Notes under the pieces: generated by a model
Seen by the model: only the letters and a program-made list of their open reading frames with translations
Told to the model about the DNA's origin: nothing
Database searches by the model: none
Translations under genes and position numbers: made by a program
In this document: positions 32,677 through 41,133 of the stretch, in pieces
Numbering within the stretch: position 1 is the stretch's first letter
Layout: each line of letters starts with the position of its first letter
From: Tyzzerella sp963558545
Lineage (GTDB): Bacteria > Bacillota > Clostridia > Lachnospirales > CAG-274
Direction: 5' to 3'
Length of the DNA stretch: 64,000 bases
Assembly: GCF_963558545.1 (NCBI RefSeq)
Contig: NZ_CAUWHO010000010.1
Span: 1-64,000, forward strand

Positions 32677-33382
32677 TTTTGTTTAATCTCCTTTCAAAGC
32701 CTCCAATAAGTCTTGATAAGCTAAATGTTAAGATAAAGTATATAATAGATGTTACAACAAGTGGTGGTATAGTTAAAAATGTAGAAGACTGTATAGTAGA
32801 TGTTTTTGCCATAAGCTCTTGTATACCTATTACATAAAGTATAGAAGATTCTTTTATTAATACAACAAATTCGTTACCTATTGCAGGTAAAATATTTTTT
32901 ATAGCTTGAGGCATTATAATGTATCTCATAATCATAGGAGATTTCATACCTAAAGATTGAGCTGCCTCTGCTTGACCTTTATCTACAGCTAGTATACCTG
33001 CTCTTATAATTTCTGCAACGTAAGCTGCAGAGTTTAATGCAAGAGCTAAAGCACCGGGTATTAGCTGAGCAATGTTTAAGCTATCGCTATTTCCTATGTA
33101 ATAATCTGGTATATCAATAATAGAATCTAGCCCATAGTACCATATAAATACTTGAACAATAACAGGTGTTCCACGTACAATTTCTATATATGTAGAAGCA
33201 ATAGCTTTAACAATTTTTAGCTTAGATAATTTCATTAATGCAAAAATTATACCAATAACAGTACCAAATAAAACTGTAAATAAAGATATAATAACAGTTG
33301 TTAAAGTACCAGAAATGTATAATGGAAAATACTCGCCTAAAAAAGAAAATCTCTCGGCAATACTAGAAAAAAATTCAGTCAT
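32663..33382 (-). CDS. Polar amino acid ABC transporter permease
   Basis: 239 residues with about five membrane helices. The EAA motif (EAAQSLGMKSPMIMRYIIMPQAIKNILPA, about 138-166) couples to the ATPase. The HisM/GlnP family RGTPVIVQVFIWYYGL segment is present. ATG start. Probably works as a homodimer because only one permease gene is present. Confidence 0.94.
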   Translation of the reverse strand: MTEFFSSIAERFSFLGEYFPLYISGTLTTVIISLFTVLFGTVIGIIFALMKLSKLKIVKAIASTYIEIVRGTPVIVQVFIWYYGLDSIIDIPDYYIGNSDSLNIAQLIPGALALALNSAAYVAEIIRAGILAVDKGQAEAAQSLGMKSPMIMRYIIMPQAIKNILPAIGNEFVVLIKESSILYVIGIQELMAKTSTIQSSTFLTIPPLVVTSIIYFILTFSLSRLIGGFERRLNKNDRN

Positions 33383-33465
33383 TTTGTTTCCTCCCTAAAA
33401 ATATATTCAAGCTATATAATAACAGTAAATTTATAAAAGTGCAATATGTATTAATAAATATATAT

Positions 33466-34308
33466 TTATTTATTATTTAAATCCTCTACGATTTTTTCAT
33501 TTTTTTCTATAATTGTATCCATAGAGCCATCGGACATAAGTCTTTCTAAAGTAGAGTTAGTTTGTTTTACTAATTGTGAGTTACCTTTTTTAAAGGCTAT
33601 GCCTGTACCTTTTGTTTCTTGTGTTAAAGGAATATCTGTTATATATAAGTCTGGATTTTTGTTGACATAATTTTTAGCAACATCGCTAGCTAAAATAATG
33701 GCATCTACCTTGCCCATTTTTAAATCCATAACCATATTAGGTATTTTTGTAAGATATATTATTTTTGCATTAGATACTTGTGATTTAGCTATTTGTTCTT
33801 GTAACCCAGATTTTTGGACACCTAATTTTTTATCTGTAAGGCTTTCTATACTTGTGTATAAATCTTTATCTTTTGTTTTTATAACAAGTTTTTGACCATC
33901 GTTTACATCAGTAGATTTTCCATAAGTTATACTAAAATCTACTGCTTCTAATCTTTCTGGCGTAGGTACCATACCAGCTACAACCATATCAACGTGTTCT
34001 GCATTTAGAGCAGGTAAAAGCCCTTCAAAAGACATATCTTTAATTTTTAGCTCCACGCCCATATCCTTTGCAATTTCTTTAGCTATGTCTATATCATAAC
34101 CTACTATTGTGTCTTTTCCGTCTATTACCATATGAAATTCTCTAGGAGCATAGTCGGCAGAGGTTCCAATAATAAGATGGCCTCTTTCTTTTATTTTAGA
34201 TAAAGAATTATCTTCTTTTAGTTGCTCATTTGGATTAGTAGATTTGCTACAACCAAAAAGAGTAATAGCTAATAATAAATAGATAAAAATTTTTGGGGAA
34301 ATTTGCAT
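33466..34308 (-). CDS. Amino acid ABC transporter substrate-binding lipoprotein
   Basis: 280 residues. A lipoprotein signal ends in the lipobox LFGC with Cys20. The SBP_bac_3 fold is visible (HLIIGTSADYAPREFH, VGYDIDIAKEIAKDMGVELKIKDM, GLLPALNAEHVDMVVAGM). Specificity cannot be read; cystine, glutamine or a basic amino acid are possible. It is the first gene of the operon, behind a strong promoter. Confidence 0.92.
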   Translation of the reverse strand: MQISPKIFIYLLLAITLFGCSKSTNPNEQLKEDNSLSKIKERGHLIIGTSADYAPREFHMVIDGKDTIVGYDIDIAKEIAKDMGVELKIKDMSFEGLLPALNAEHVDMVVAGMVPTPERLEAVDFSITYGKSTDVNDGQKLVIKTKDKDLYTSIESLTDKKLGVQKSGLQEQIAKSQVSNAKIIYLTKIPNMVMDLKMGKVDAIILASDVAKNYVNKNPDLYITDIPLTQETKGTGIAFKKGNSQLVKQTNSTLERLMSDGSMDTIIEKNEKIVEDLNNK

Positions 34309-34339
34309 AAATATTCACTCCTTGTAAGTTTTTATTATA

Positions 34340-34367
34340 ATTATACATTTAAAAAAACATTTGTCAA
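34340..34367 (-). promoter_or_regulatory. Promoter of the amino acid ABC operon
   Basis: On the minus strand TTGACA (34367-34362), 16 bp, TATAAT (34345-34340). No T-box or riboswitch is visible in the short leader. Confidence 0.82.
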
Positions 34368-34401
34368 TAGTTTTTGAATAAATATGCAAATAAAGTTATA
34401 G

Positions 34402-34809
34402 TTAATCATTAATTTTTTTTATTACATCTTCTAAAGTATATTTTGTAAATTCTTGTATAAATTTTTTTGTAGATGATTGAACAATGTCTTTTATAAGGCA
34501 TTTTTCATTATTATAAGTGCAATATGTACTATTTTTTTTACATTCTACAACTTTTGAAAAATCTTCACAAAATATCAAAACATCTCCAAGATTTATATCT
34601 TTTGGTGGCTTTGCTAATTTTATACCACCAGACCTTCCCTTTAAAGATAATATGTATCCTTCTTTTGCTAAACTGTGAACTATTTTTTTTATATGATTTT
34701 GAGAGATATTTAATTTTTTTGAAAGCTCTTCTACATTAGATAAGTTATAATCATTTGCTAAATAAATAAGTATTCTAAAAGAATAATCTGTAAATTTTGA
34801 TAAATTCAT
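34402..34809 (-). CDS. nsrR: Rrf2 family transcriptional regulator, NsrR-like
   Basis: 135 residues. The winged-helix N-terminus (NLSKFTDYSFRILIYLAND, then KLNISQNHIKKIVHSLAKEGYILSLKGRSGGIKLAKPPKDINLGDVL) is typical of Rrf2. The C-terminal Cys set ECKKNSTYCTYNNEKCLIKDI matches iron-sulfur ligands of NsrR, the nitric oxide sensor. It is divergent from a globin gene, a classic NsrR target, so NO-responsive repression is likely. Confidence 0.85.
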   Translation of the reverse strand: MNLSKFTDYSFRILIYLANDYNLSNVEELSKKLNISQNHIKKIVHSLAKEGYILSLKGRSGGIKLAKPPKDINLGDVLIFCEDFSKVVECKKNSTYCTYNNEKCLIKDIVQSSTKKFIQEFTKYTLEDVIKKIND

Positions 34810-34876
34810 AAAATAAATCTCCTTAAAATATAAAATATTATAAATATTATAACATAAAAAGTATAAAAAAATAATG

Positions 34877-34910
34877 TTGACTTATTTTATTGGATATGAT
34901 AACATAAAAT
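34877..34910 (+). promoter_or_regulatory. Globin promoter with candidate NsrR operator
   Basis: TTGACT (34877-34882), 17 bp, TAACAT (34900-34905). The inverted pair ATTTTAT (34884-34890) / ATAAAAT (34904-34910) spans the spacer and -10 box and is a possible Rrf2-type operator. Only the promoter itself is reasonably sure. Confidence 0.5.
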
Positions 34911-34971
34911 GTGTAAATGAAATATACATTTTATATTAATATATATTTTATATATTTAAGGAGGATTTTTT

Positions 34972-35409
34972 ATGTTAGATGCAAAAACTATAGAAATTAT
35001 TAAAAGTACAGTTCCTGTTTTACAAGAAAAAGGTGTTGAAATAACAAAATATTTTTATAAAACTATGTTTGAAAATAACCCAGAGGTTAAACCTATGTTT
35101 GATATGGATAAACAAGCATCTGGTGCTCAGCCAGTAGCCCTTGCTAACGCTATATTAGCAGCTGCTAAAAATATTGATAATTTAGAAGCTATTATGCCAG
35201 CAGTAAAATCTATTGGTGAAAGACACGTAGAAGTTGGTGTATTAGCAGAGCATTATCCAATAGTTGGAAAAAACTTACTTATTGCTATAAAAGATATGTT
35301 AGGTGATGCAGCTACTGATGAAATTATGCAAGCTTGGGAAAAAACTTATGGTGTATTAGCAGAAGTTTTTATAAAAGTAGAAAAAGAAATGTATGATGCT
35401 AAAAATTAA
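34972..35409 (+). CDS. Single-domain globin (bacterial haemoglobin)
   Basis: 145 residues, the globin part of flavohaemoglobin without the reductase domain, as in Vitreoscilla haemoglobin. LDAKTIEIIKSTVPVLQEKG starts helix A; the proximal His is in ERHVEVGVLAEHYPIVGKNLL (His85-like), and FYKTMFENNPEVKPMF carries the B/C helix Tyr/Phe residues. It probably binds O2 or NO, for NO detoxification under the control of the divergent NsrR-like gene. A partner reductase is not in the window. Confidence 0.9.
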   Translation: MLDAKTIEIIKSTVPVLQEKGVEITKYFYKTMFENNPEVKPMFDMDKQASGAQPVALANAILAAAKNIDNLEAIMPAVKSIGERHVEVGVLAEHYPIVGKNLLIAIKDMLGDAATDEIMQAWEKTYGVLAEVFIKVEKEMYDAKN

Positions 35410-35415
35410 TAAGAT

Positions 35416-35456
35416 AAAAATAAAACCTATCTAAATATTTAGATAGGTTTTGTTTT
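35416..35456. terminator. Bidirectional terminator, globin / SNase-HhH
   Basis: AAAACCTATCTAAAT pairs with ATTTAGATAGGTTTT, flanked by A-rich and T-rich runs. It serves both convergent genes. Confidence 0.9.
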
Positions 35457-37102
35457 TATCTTACAACAATATAGCTTTTTATTTTATCATAAACATTGCT
35501 AGCATTGTTTAGTTTAAAAAATTCTTCTATTTCATCTAAAGAGCCAAAGTTATCTTGCTCTCTATATTTAATAATATTATCTATTATTTTATTATTAATA
35601 CCATTATTTAAAGATAAAAGCTCTGTTTTAGAGGCAGTATTAATATTTGTATATAAACTAATTTTGTTGTTAATATCTGCCACATTTAAAGGTAACTGAC
35701 CTGAGTGTCTTATAGGCCTATTTTGTATAATATGGTATGCTTGGTTTGTAGATATTTTTTGCTCATACATTTGCTCTTTTGTAGCAGTGTTAATATTTAT
35801 GTATTCGTCTTTATTTTTATTAATATATACAGCATCTTTTACTCTATCGTATTCTGACGAGCTTAAAATAGATTTTAAATCTGATTTTTCATATAAATTT
35901 GTATTTTTAATTTTTTCTGCAGTTGTTCTTCCAAAAATAGCATTAAGCTCAATTATATTTTCTGTTTTTAAATCTGTAAAAACATTAAGGTTGTCTTGTA
36001 AATAATGTATATCTTTTTCTGTAATGTTGTTTGTACCAATTTTATAAAGTTCCATTAATGTTTTATATGTGTAGCCATTTTTTCTATATGCTATAATATC
36101 ATCTGCAAAATAATAAGGTACATCTGCACTTGTAAGAGATGATTTGTCAGATAACGATATATTTGCTCTCCTATAAGACTTGCTTACATCTATATTGCTA
36201 GTATCCTCTACACATATAAATGATGATATTTTGTCATAGTCATAAGTTGATATAATGCTAGAAATGTCGCTTGTATTTCTAAATTTGTTTTTATCACGTT
36301 TATTTATTATCTTTTTAATATTTGAATCTGACATATTATTTAATGTTTTAAGTTCAAATTCGTTGGCAGTGTTAATGTTAGTGCATACTGTTAAAGCGTG
36401 TTTGTTTTTATCGTATATTTTTTTAGTAAAGCCTTTAACAAATTTTATTTCTTGAATATTTGAAAAAGGATTATTGTTCCTATATGATATTATCTCTTTA
36501 GAAAGGTCTTCCGATACATCTTTTAAAAGTTTTTGTAGTTGTTCTTTTGTAGCAGTATTAATGTTTATTTTATCGTTTGTATGGATAACATTTCCACCGC
36601 TAGAGCCTGTAATACTAGAATAATTATCACTTTCAAATTTCCACATACCAACAAAATCTTGTTTTGCTGTATTTTGTGCAGATAAAAGGCTATTATATGT
36701 ACCACCTTTATTTTGTTTGTTATCTATAACAGCATATCCATTTAGTACCATCTCGTTATTTATATTAATACCGTTTAAATATACTATCATATAATTAAAT
36801 TTACCACCTGTATAAGAGTTACCATCATTTATAAGGTTAACATTTTGCCCTAGTAAAGTGTTTGTAAGGTATTGGTAGCTAGCATCAAATCCCCTTGCAT
36901 CAATACCTTTTAGCTTAACATAAGAAGTATCTTTATTTGGTAGTTCTACCTTTATAGTATCTCCATCTAAAACTTGTAATACCTTTGCATAAGTGTTGTT
37001 GTATGGTATTTTATCAATTTCTTTAGAATATATAGGTATGTTAAATGTTAAAATTATGCTAATAACTAATGTAAATAAAACTATGTTTTTAAAAACTTTC
37101 AT
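35456..37102 (-). CDS. Secreted degenerate SNase-fold protein with multiple HhH repeats
   Basis: 548 residues with a signal peptide (about 1-26). Residues 38-160 follow the staphylococcal nuclease fold (VLDGDTIKV and KLKGIDARGFD), but the catalytic positions differ: Arg35, Glu43 and Arg87 of the S. aureus enzyme align with Lys63, Gly71 and Lys101. About six ComEA-type helix-hairpin-helix units follow (about 178-238, 241-298, 313-376, 380-428, 434-486, 486-547), four with the ININTA-type opening. It is probably an extracellular DNA-binding protein rather than a nuclease. Monocistronic. Confidence 0.75.
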   Translation of the reverse strand: MKVFKNIVLFTLVISIILTFNIPIYSKEIDKIPYNNTYAKVLQVLDGDTIKVELPNKDTSYVKLKGIDARGFDASYQYLTNTLLGQNVNLINDGNSYTGGKFNYMIVYLNGININNEMVLNGYAVIDNKQNKGGTYNSLLSAQNTAKQDFVGMWKFESDNYSSITGSSGGNVIHTNDKININTATKEQLQKLLKDVSEDLSKEIISYRNNNPFSNIQEIKFVKGFTKKIYDKNKHALTVCTNINTANEFELKTLNNMSDSNIKKIINKRDKNKFRNTSDISSIISTYDYDKISSFICVEDTSNIDVSKSYRRANISLSDKSSLTSADVPYYFADDIIAYRKNGYTYKTLMELYKIGTNNITEKDIHYLQDNLNVFTDLKTENIIELNAIFGRTTAEKIKNTNLYEKSDLKSILSSSEYDRVKDAVYINKNKDEYININTATKEQMYEQKISTNQAYHIIQNRPIRHSGQLPLNVADINNKISLYTNINTASKTELLSLNNGINNKIIDNIIKYREQDNFGSLDEIEEFFKLNNASNVYDKIKSYIVVR

Positions 37103-37230
37103 AATATCACCTTTATAATAAAATTAATATGTATCAAAACTATATCAACCATATTATAACAAAAAAAATAAGTTTTTTCTATAAAATTTTAAAAAATACA
37201 TTACATTTATATTAAATTATTTAAAAAAAA

Positions 37231-37259
37231 TTGAATTATAAAAAATGATAGTATATAAT
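37231..37259 (+). promoter_or_regulatory. Promoter of the foldase-ABC exporter operon
   Basis: TTGAAT (37231-37236), 17 bp, TATAAT (37254-37259), 33 bp before the foldase start. Confidence 0.85.
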
Positions 37260-37291
37260 TTATATAAAAATATTACGTATAGGTGAAAATT

Positions 37292-38257
37292 ATGTTGAGA
37301 TATAAAAAATATATAAATTATATACTAATAGCAATCTTAATTTTAGGTTCTTTTAGCATATACTATTTTAAACAGATTAATAAAAATAAAGAGTATGTTT
37401 TAAAGATAAATAATGAATACATATATAAAGAAGAATTTTTATTATATTTAAGTGAGCAGGAGCGTATATTTGAAGAAATAGGTGGCGTGGATATATGGTA
37501 CACAGATTTTGATGGTGTGCCTGCTAAAGATATTGCAAAAAACAATGCTATAAACTCTATTATCTTTTTAAAAGCTATTGTAAATAAGGCACAAAGCTTA
37601 GATATACAGCTTACAAAAGAAGATGAAAATGTATTTAAAGAAAAAGCCTTGTCATTAAAAGAAAATATAAATATAGCCTACAATATAGAAATACCTTTAT
37701 ATATATGCGAAAAATTTGAAAAAGAAAAACTTATAGAAGCTAAAGTTTATGAATATATAACAGGTACTTTTGTTGTAGACGAAAAAGATTTTCAAAAATA
37801 TTTTGAAAATTATATGAAAAAAAATAATTATGAAATAAATAAAATAAATTTAGATTATATATTTATAAAAAATAATAATGCATTTAATGCTAAAGAAAAA
37901 GCTAATAATATATCTAAAAGTATAAATACAGAGGTAGATTTTAATAAATTTAAAGAACAACCATTTATAGAGGTTTATAAAAACGTTTATTTAGAAAAAA
38001 ATACATTTGAAAAAAACATACAGGATAAAGTGTATCAATTAAGTGAAAATAGCATAAGCAGTGTAATAGAAGGTAGAGATGGCTTTTATATATTTAAAAT
38101 AAATAAATTATTAAAGCAAGATATAAAAGAAATAGAAAAGACTATTAGAGATGAATATATAAATATTAAAAAAACAGAAATATATAGCTTGCAAACTAAA
38201 AACTGGCTAAGTGATATAAAAGTACAAAGAAATAGTGAAATATTGTCGAATATATGA
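37292..38257 (+). CDS. PrsA/SurA-like membrane-anchored foldase
   Basis: 321 residues from ATG 37292; the in-frame GTG at 37283 is within the TAGGTG site. One N-terminal membrane anchor (about 7-26). A SurA_N-like helical part (about 30-150, with NEYIYKEEFLLYLSEQE) and a weak parvulin-like region (about 165-275). No lipobox. It would assist folding of exported proteins or act as a chaperone only. It is first in an operon with a MacB-type exporter (30 bp spacing), so it may serve the CARDB protein. Confidence 0.7.
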   Translation: MLRYKKYINYILIAILILGSFSIYYFKQINKNKEYVLKINNEYIYKEEFLLYLSEQERIFEEIGGVDIWYTDFDGVPAKDIAKNNAINSIIFLKAIVNKAQSLDIQLTKEDENVFKEKALSLKENINIAYNIEIPLYICEKFEKEKLIEAKVYEYITGTFVVDEKDFQKYFENYMKKNNYEINKINLDYIFIKNNNAFNAKEKANNISKSINTEVDFNKFKEQPFIEVYKNVYLEKNTFEKNIQDKVYQLSENSISSVIEGRDGFYIFKINKLLKQDIKEIEKTIRDEYINIKKTEIYSLQTKNWLSDIKVQRNSEILSNI

Positions 38258-38287
38258 TATAATTAGGTAATACTAGGAGGTGATGTT

Positions 38288-39028
38288 TTGGATAATAATG
38301 AAGAGTATGTAATAGAAGTAAAAAATTTGTCAAAAACTTATACTATGGGTAGCGAAAGCATAGTAGCACTAGATAATATTAGTATAGGATTTAAAAAAGG
38401 TAAAATATACTGCCTTTTAGGTACATCTGGTTCTGGTAAATCAACTTTATTAAATATGATAGCAGGGCTAGAAAGATGCTCTAAAGGTAGCATTATATTT
38501 AAAGGAAAGAATATTGAAAAAATGAGCGAAGAGGGTCTTGCTATATTTAGACAAAAATATCTTGGATTTGTATTTCAATCTTACAACCTATTACCAACCT
38601 TAACAGCACTAGAAAATGTAACTTTGCCTCTTGTTTTTATGGGAGTAAATAAGAAAGCTAGAGAAAAAAGAGCCAAAGAAATGTTAAAGGCAGTGGGGCT
38701 TGAAAAACGTTTAAAGCATAAGCCAGCAGAGATGAGTGGTGGGCAACAGCAAAGAGTTAGTATAGCTAGAGCTTTTGTAAACAACCCACAAATAATTTTT
38801 GCAGATGAGCCAACAGGTAATCTAGATACCAAAACTACATATGAAATGATGAACCTTATTACAAGCAAAGCAAGGGAGTATAACCAAACGCTTATAATAG
38901 TTACACACGATTTAGAAATAGCAGAATATGCTGATGAGATAGTATATTTAAAAGATGGACATATTGTAAAAACAGAAATAAATGAAAACCCTAAAAAAGA
39001 GGTTATTTATAGCTCAAATGAAGAATAG
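38288..39028 (+). CDS. MacB/LolD-type ABC transporter ATPase
   Basis: 246 residues from a TTG start (AGGAGG 7 bp before). Walker A LLGTSGSGKSTLLNMI, the FQSYNLLPTLTALENVTLPL stretch typical of the LolD/MacB class, signature MSGGQQQRVSIARAFVNN, Walker B IIFADEPTGNLDTKT and the H-loop VTHDLEIA. These ATPases drive mechanotransmission by an FtsX-like permease, encoded two genes downstream. Confidence 0.92.
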   Translation: MDNNEEYVIEVKNLSKTYTMGSESIVALDNISIGFKKGKIYCLLGTSGSGKSTLLNMIAGLERCSKGSIIFKGKNIEKMSEEGLAIFRQKYLGFVFQSYNLLPTLTALENVTLPLVFMGVNKKAREKRAKEMLKAVGLEKRLKHKPAEMSGGQQQRVSIARAFVNNPQIIFADEPTGNLDTKTTYEMMNLITSKAREYNQTLIIVTHDLEIAEYADEIVYLKDGHIVKTEINENPKKEVIYSSNEE

Positions 39029-39045
39029 ATAAGGAGATATACGAA

Positions 39046-41133
39046 ATGAGATTTTTAAAAATATTTTTAATAGCAATTATTTTTATAAATAGCACAGTTT
39101 CTTTAGCTTTTGCCGAAAATGAAGTAACAGAATTGCAAAAACCAAGCAAACCTGTGCTAAAAATGGGTGGTAATAATACATACAGTATAGATGCTGGTAA
39201 AAATACAACTATTACTATACCTATAATAAATACATCAGCAGATATAGCTTTAGATGTTTTTATAAAAGCAAAAGAAGCTGGAGAAAATTCTCCTCTTAAT
39301 GTAAAATTTTTAAATAATTCTAATGCTGTAAGCTCAATATTAAGAGGAGGTAGCCATAACTTATCTTTATCTGTAGATGTAGATAAAAATGCTACAACAG
39401 GGAAATACCCAATAACATTAGAGTATTCTTTTACAAGTATAGATAATGGTACATTTACAGGAAGTGATACATTTTATGTAAAAGTGGATAATGGTAGCAC
39501 TGTACCTACGGTTGCTCTTAACAATTTAAAAGTGTCTAAAGATAGTGTAACTTTAGGAGATACATTTGATGTTACTGCTAGTGTACAAAATGTTTCTGGT
39601 ATAGATGCAAATAATGTAAATGTAGAAATTATAGGATTAGAAGAAAATAATATGACTATTGTAGGTGGAAAAAGTAACTATTTTTTTTCTAAAATGGGGG
39701 CAAATTCATCACAAGATATATCTTTTAAACTATCTACAACAAGCCTTACAAAAGAGGGTGGTAACAAAATAACATTAAAGGTTACATATAACGACTTTTC
39801 TGGTAAAGAATATAGTAAAGATTATTTTGCATATGTAACATTATTTAAAGCAGGAAGTACAAACGGTAATTTAGATTTAAAAATATCTAGCCTTGTAGCA
39901 CCAACAGGTACTTTTAATGTAGGTCAAAGTGGAACTTTTAAGCTAAAAGTAAAAAATAAATCTAATGTAGAAGCAAAAAATATAAAAGTAACATCTAAGC
40001 TACCAGAAAATATTGTACCTACATCAGCCAACATTGTTTTAATAGATAAAATTGAGCCTAACCAAGAAAAAGAGGTGTCATTTAGTGTATCACCAACAGC
40101 TAGTGCTATTACACAAACTTATTCTATCGGTTTTTCTGTAGAATATAACACAGGTAGTAAAAATACAGGCTCAGAAGGCACATCACCAACAGATAATATA
40201 GTTATAGAGCAATATGCAGGGTTTAATGTAAATAATCCAACACCTCAAAAAGAAGGTGAAGGAGCTAAAACATCTGTTCCTAAAATTATTGTTAGTAGGT
40301 ATGAATCTAAACCCAATATAGTGGAGGCTGGTAAAAGCTTTCAGTTGTCTATGAACTTTAAAAACACGCACGAATCTAAAGTGGTAAAAAATATTAAAAT
40401 ATATTTAACCATAGAGGATAAAACAGAAGAAAAAGGAAATGTTTTTGCACCAGATAATTCTAGCACAACATATTTTATAGATTCTATTGCTCCAAAACAA
40501 GAAGTATCACATACGTTTAATCTTTTTGCAGTGCCAGATGCTAAGCCACGTTCTTATACAGTAAATGTAAATTTAGAATATGAAGATGAGCAAGCTAACG
40601 AATATAAATCGGTAGAGCTTGTAGGTGTTAATGTAAAACAACAAGCTAACCTTGAGCTTAGCGAAATATCAAAACAAGATATAGGTATGGTAGGTAACCC
40701 TATGAACTTAAGCTTCCAACTTTACAATACAGGTAAAGTAACTTTATCTAACCTTATGATAAAGCTAGAAGGTGAAGGGTTTGACACAGCATCATCTACA
40801 AACTTTATAGGAAACTTTGAACCTGGATCAACAGAATATTATGATGGCGTATTTACACCTATATCTGAAGGAGAAAAAACTTTAAAGCTCATCATTACAT
40901 ATAGCGACACAGATGGCAAGCAAATGGAAAGAATAGAAGAATTTAAAGTAAATATAGAAGAAATGGTTATCCCAGAAGAACCTGAAAATATGGACGCTTT
41001 TACAGAGCCAGAAAGTAAATCTCCTATTAAAATTATTGTTATATTAGGTGTAGTTATTGTTTTAGTTGGAGTTGGTATTTTTGTAGGTGTTAAAAAAGCC
41101 AAAGCCAAAAAGGAGTTGGATTTTAATGACTAA
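39046..41133 (+). CDS. Large exported CARDB/NEW3-like repeat protein with C-terminal anchor
   Basis: 695 residues. Signal peptide (about 1-24) and a C-terminal membrane helix (about 668-690, IKIIVILGVVIVLVGVGIFVGV) with a basic cytoplasmic tail. The extracellular part has about five Ig-like beta repeats of the CARDB/NEW3 kind (e.g. KVSKDSVTLGDTFDVTASVQNVSG, and SSLVAPTGTFNVGQSGTFKLKVKNKS). It lies between an ABC ATPase and its permease and overlaps the permease start by 8 bp, so it likely forms the extracytoplasmic part of that exporter, analogous in position to MacA. Confidence 0.75.
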   Translation: MRFLKIFLIAIIFINSTVSLAFAENEVTELQKPSKPVLKMGGNNTYSIDAGKNTTITIPIINTSADIALDVFIKAKEAGENSPLNVKFLNNSNAVSSILRGGSHNLSLSVDVDKNATTGKYPITLEYSFTSIDNGTFTGSDTFYVKVDNGSTVPTVALNNLKVSKDSVTLGDTFDVTASVQNVSGIDANNVNVEIIGLEENNMTIVGGKSNYFFSKMGANSSQDISFKLSTTSLTKEGGNKITLKVTYNDFSGKEYSKDYFAYVTLFKAGSTNGNLDLKISSLVAPTGTFNVGQSGTFKLKVKNKSNVEAKNIKVTSKLPENIVPTSANIVLIDKIEPNQEKEVSFSVSPTASAITQTYSIGFSVEYNTGSKNTGSEGTSPTDNIVIEQYAGFNVNNPTPQKEGEGAKTSVPKIIVSRYESKPNIVEAGKSFQLSMNFKNTHESKVVKNIKIYLTIEDKTEEKGNVFAPDNSSTTYFIDSIAPKQEVSHTFNLFAVPDAKPRSYTVNVNLEYEDEQANEYKSVELVGVNVKQQANLELSEISKQDIGMVGNPMNLSFQLYNTGKVTLSNLMIKLEGEGFDTASSTNFIGNFEPGSTEYYDGVFTPISEGEKTLKLIITYSDTDGKQMERIEEFKVNIEEMVIPEEPENMDAFTEPESKSPIKIIVILGVVIVLVGVGIFVGVKKAKAKKELDFND

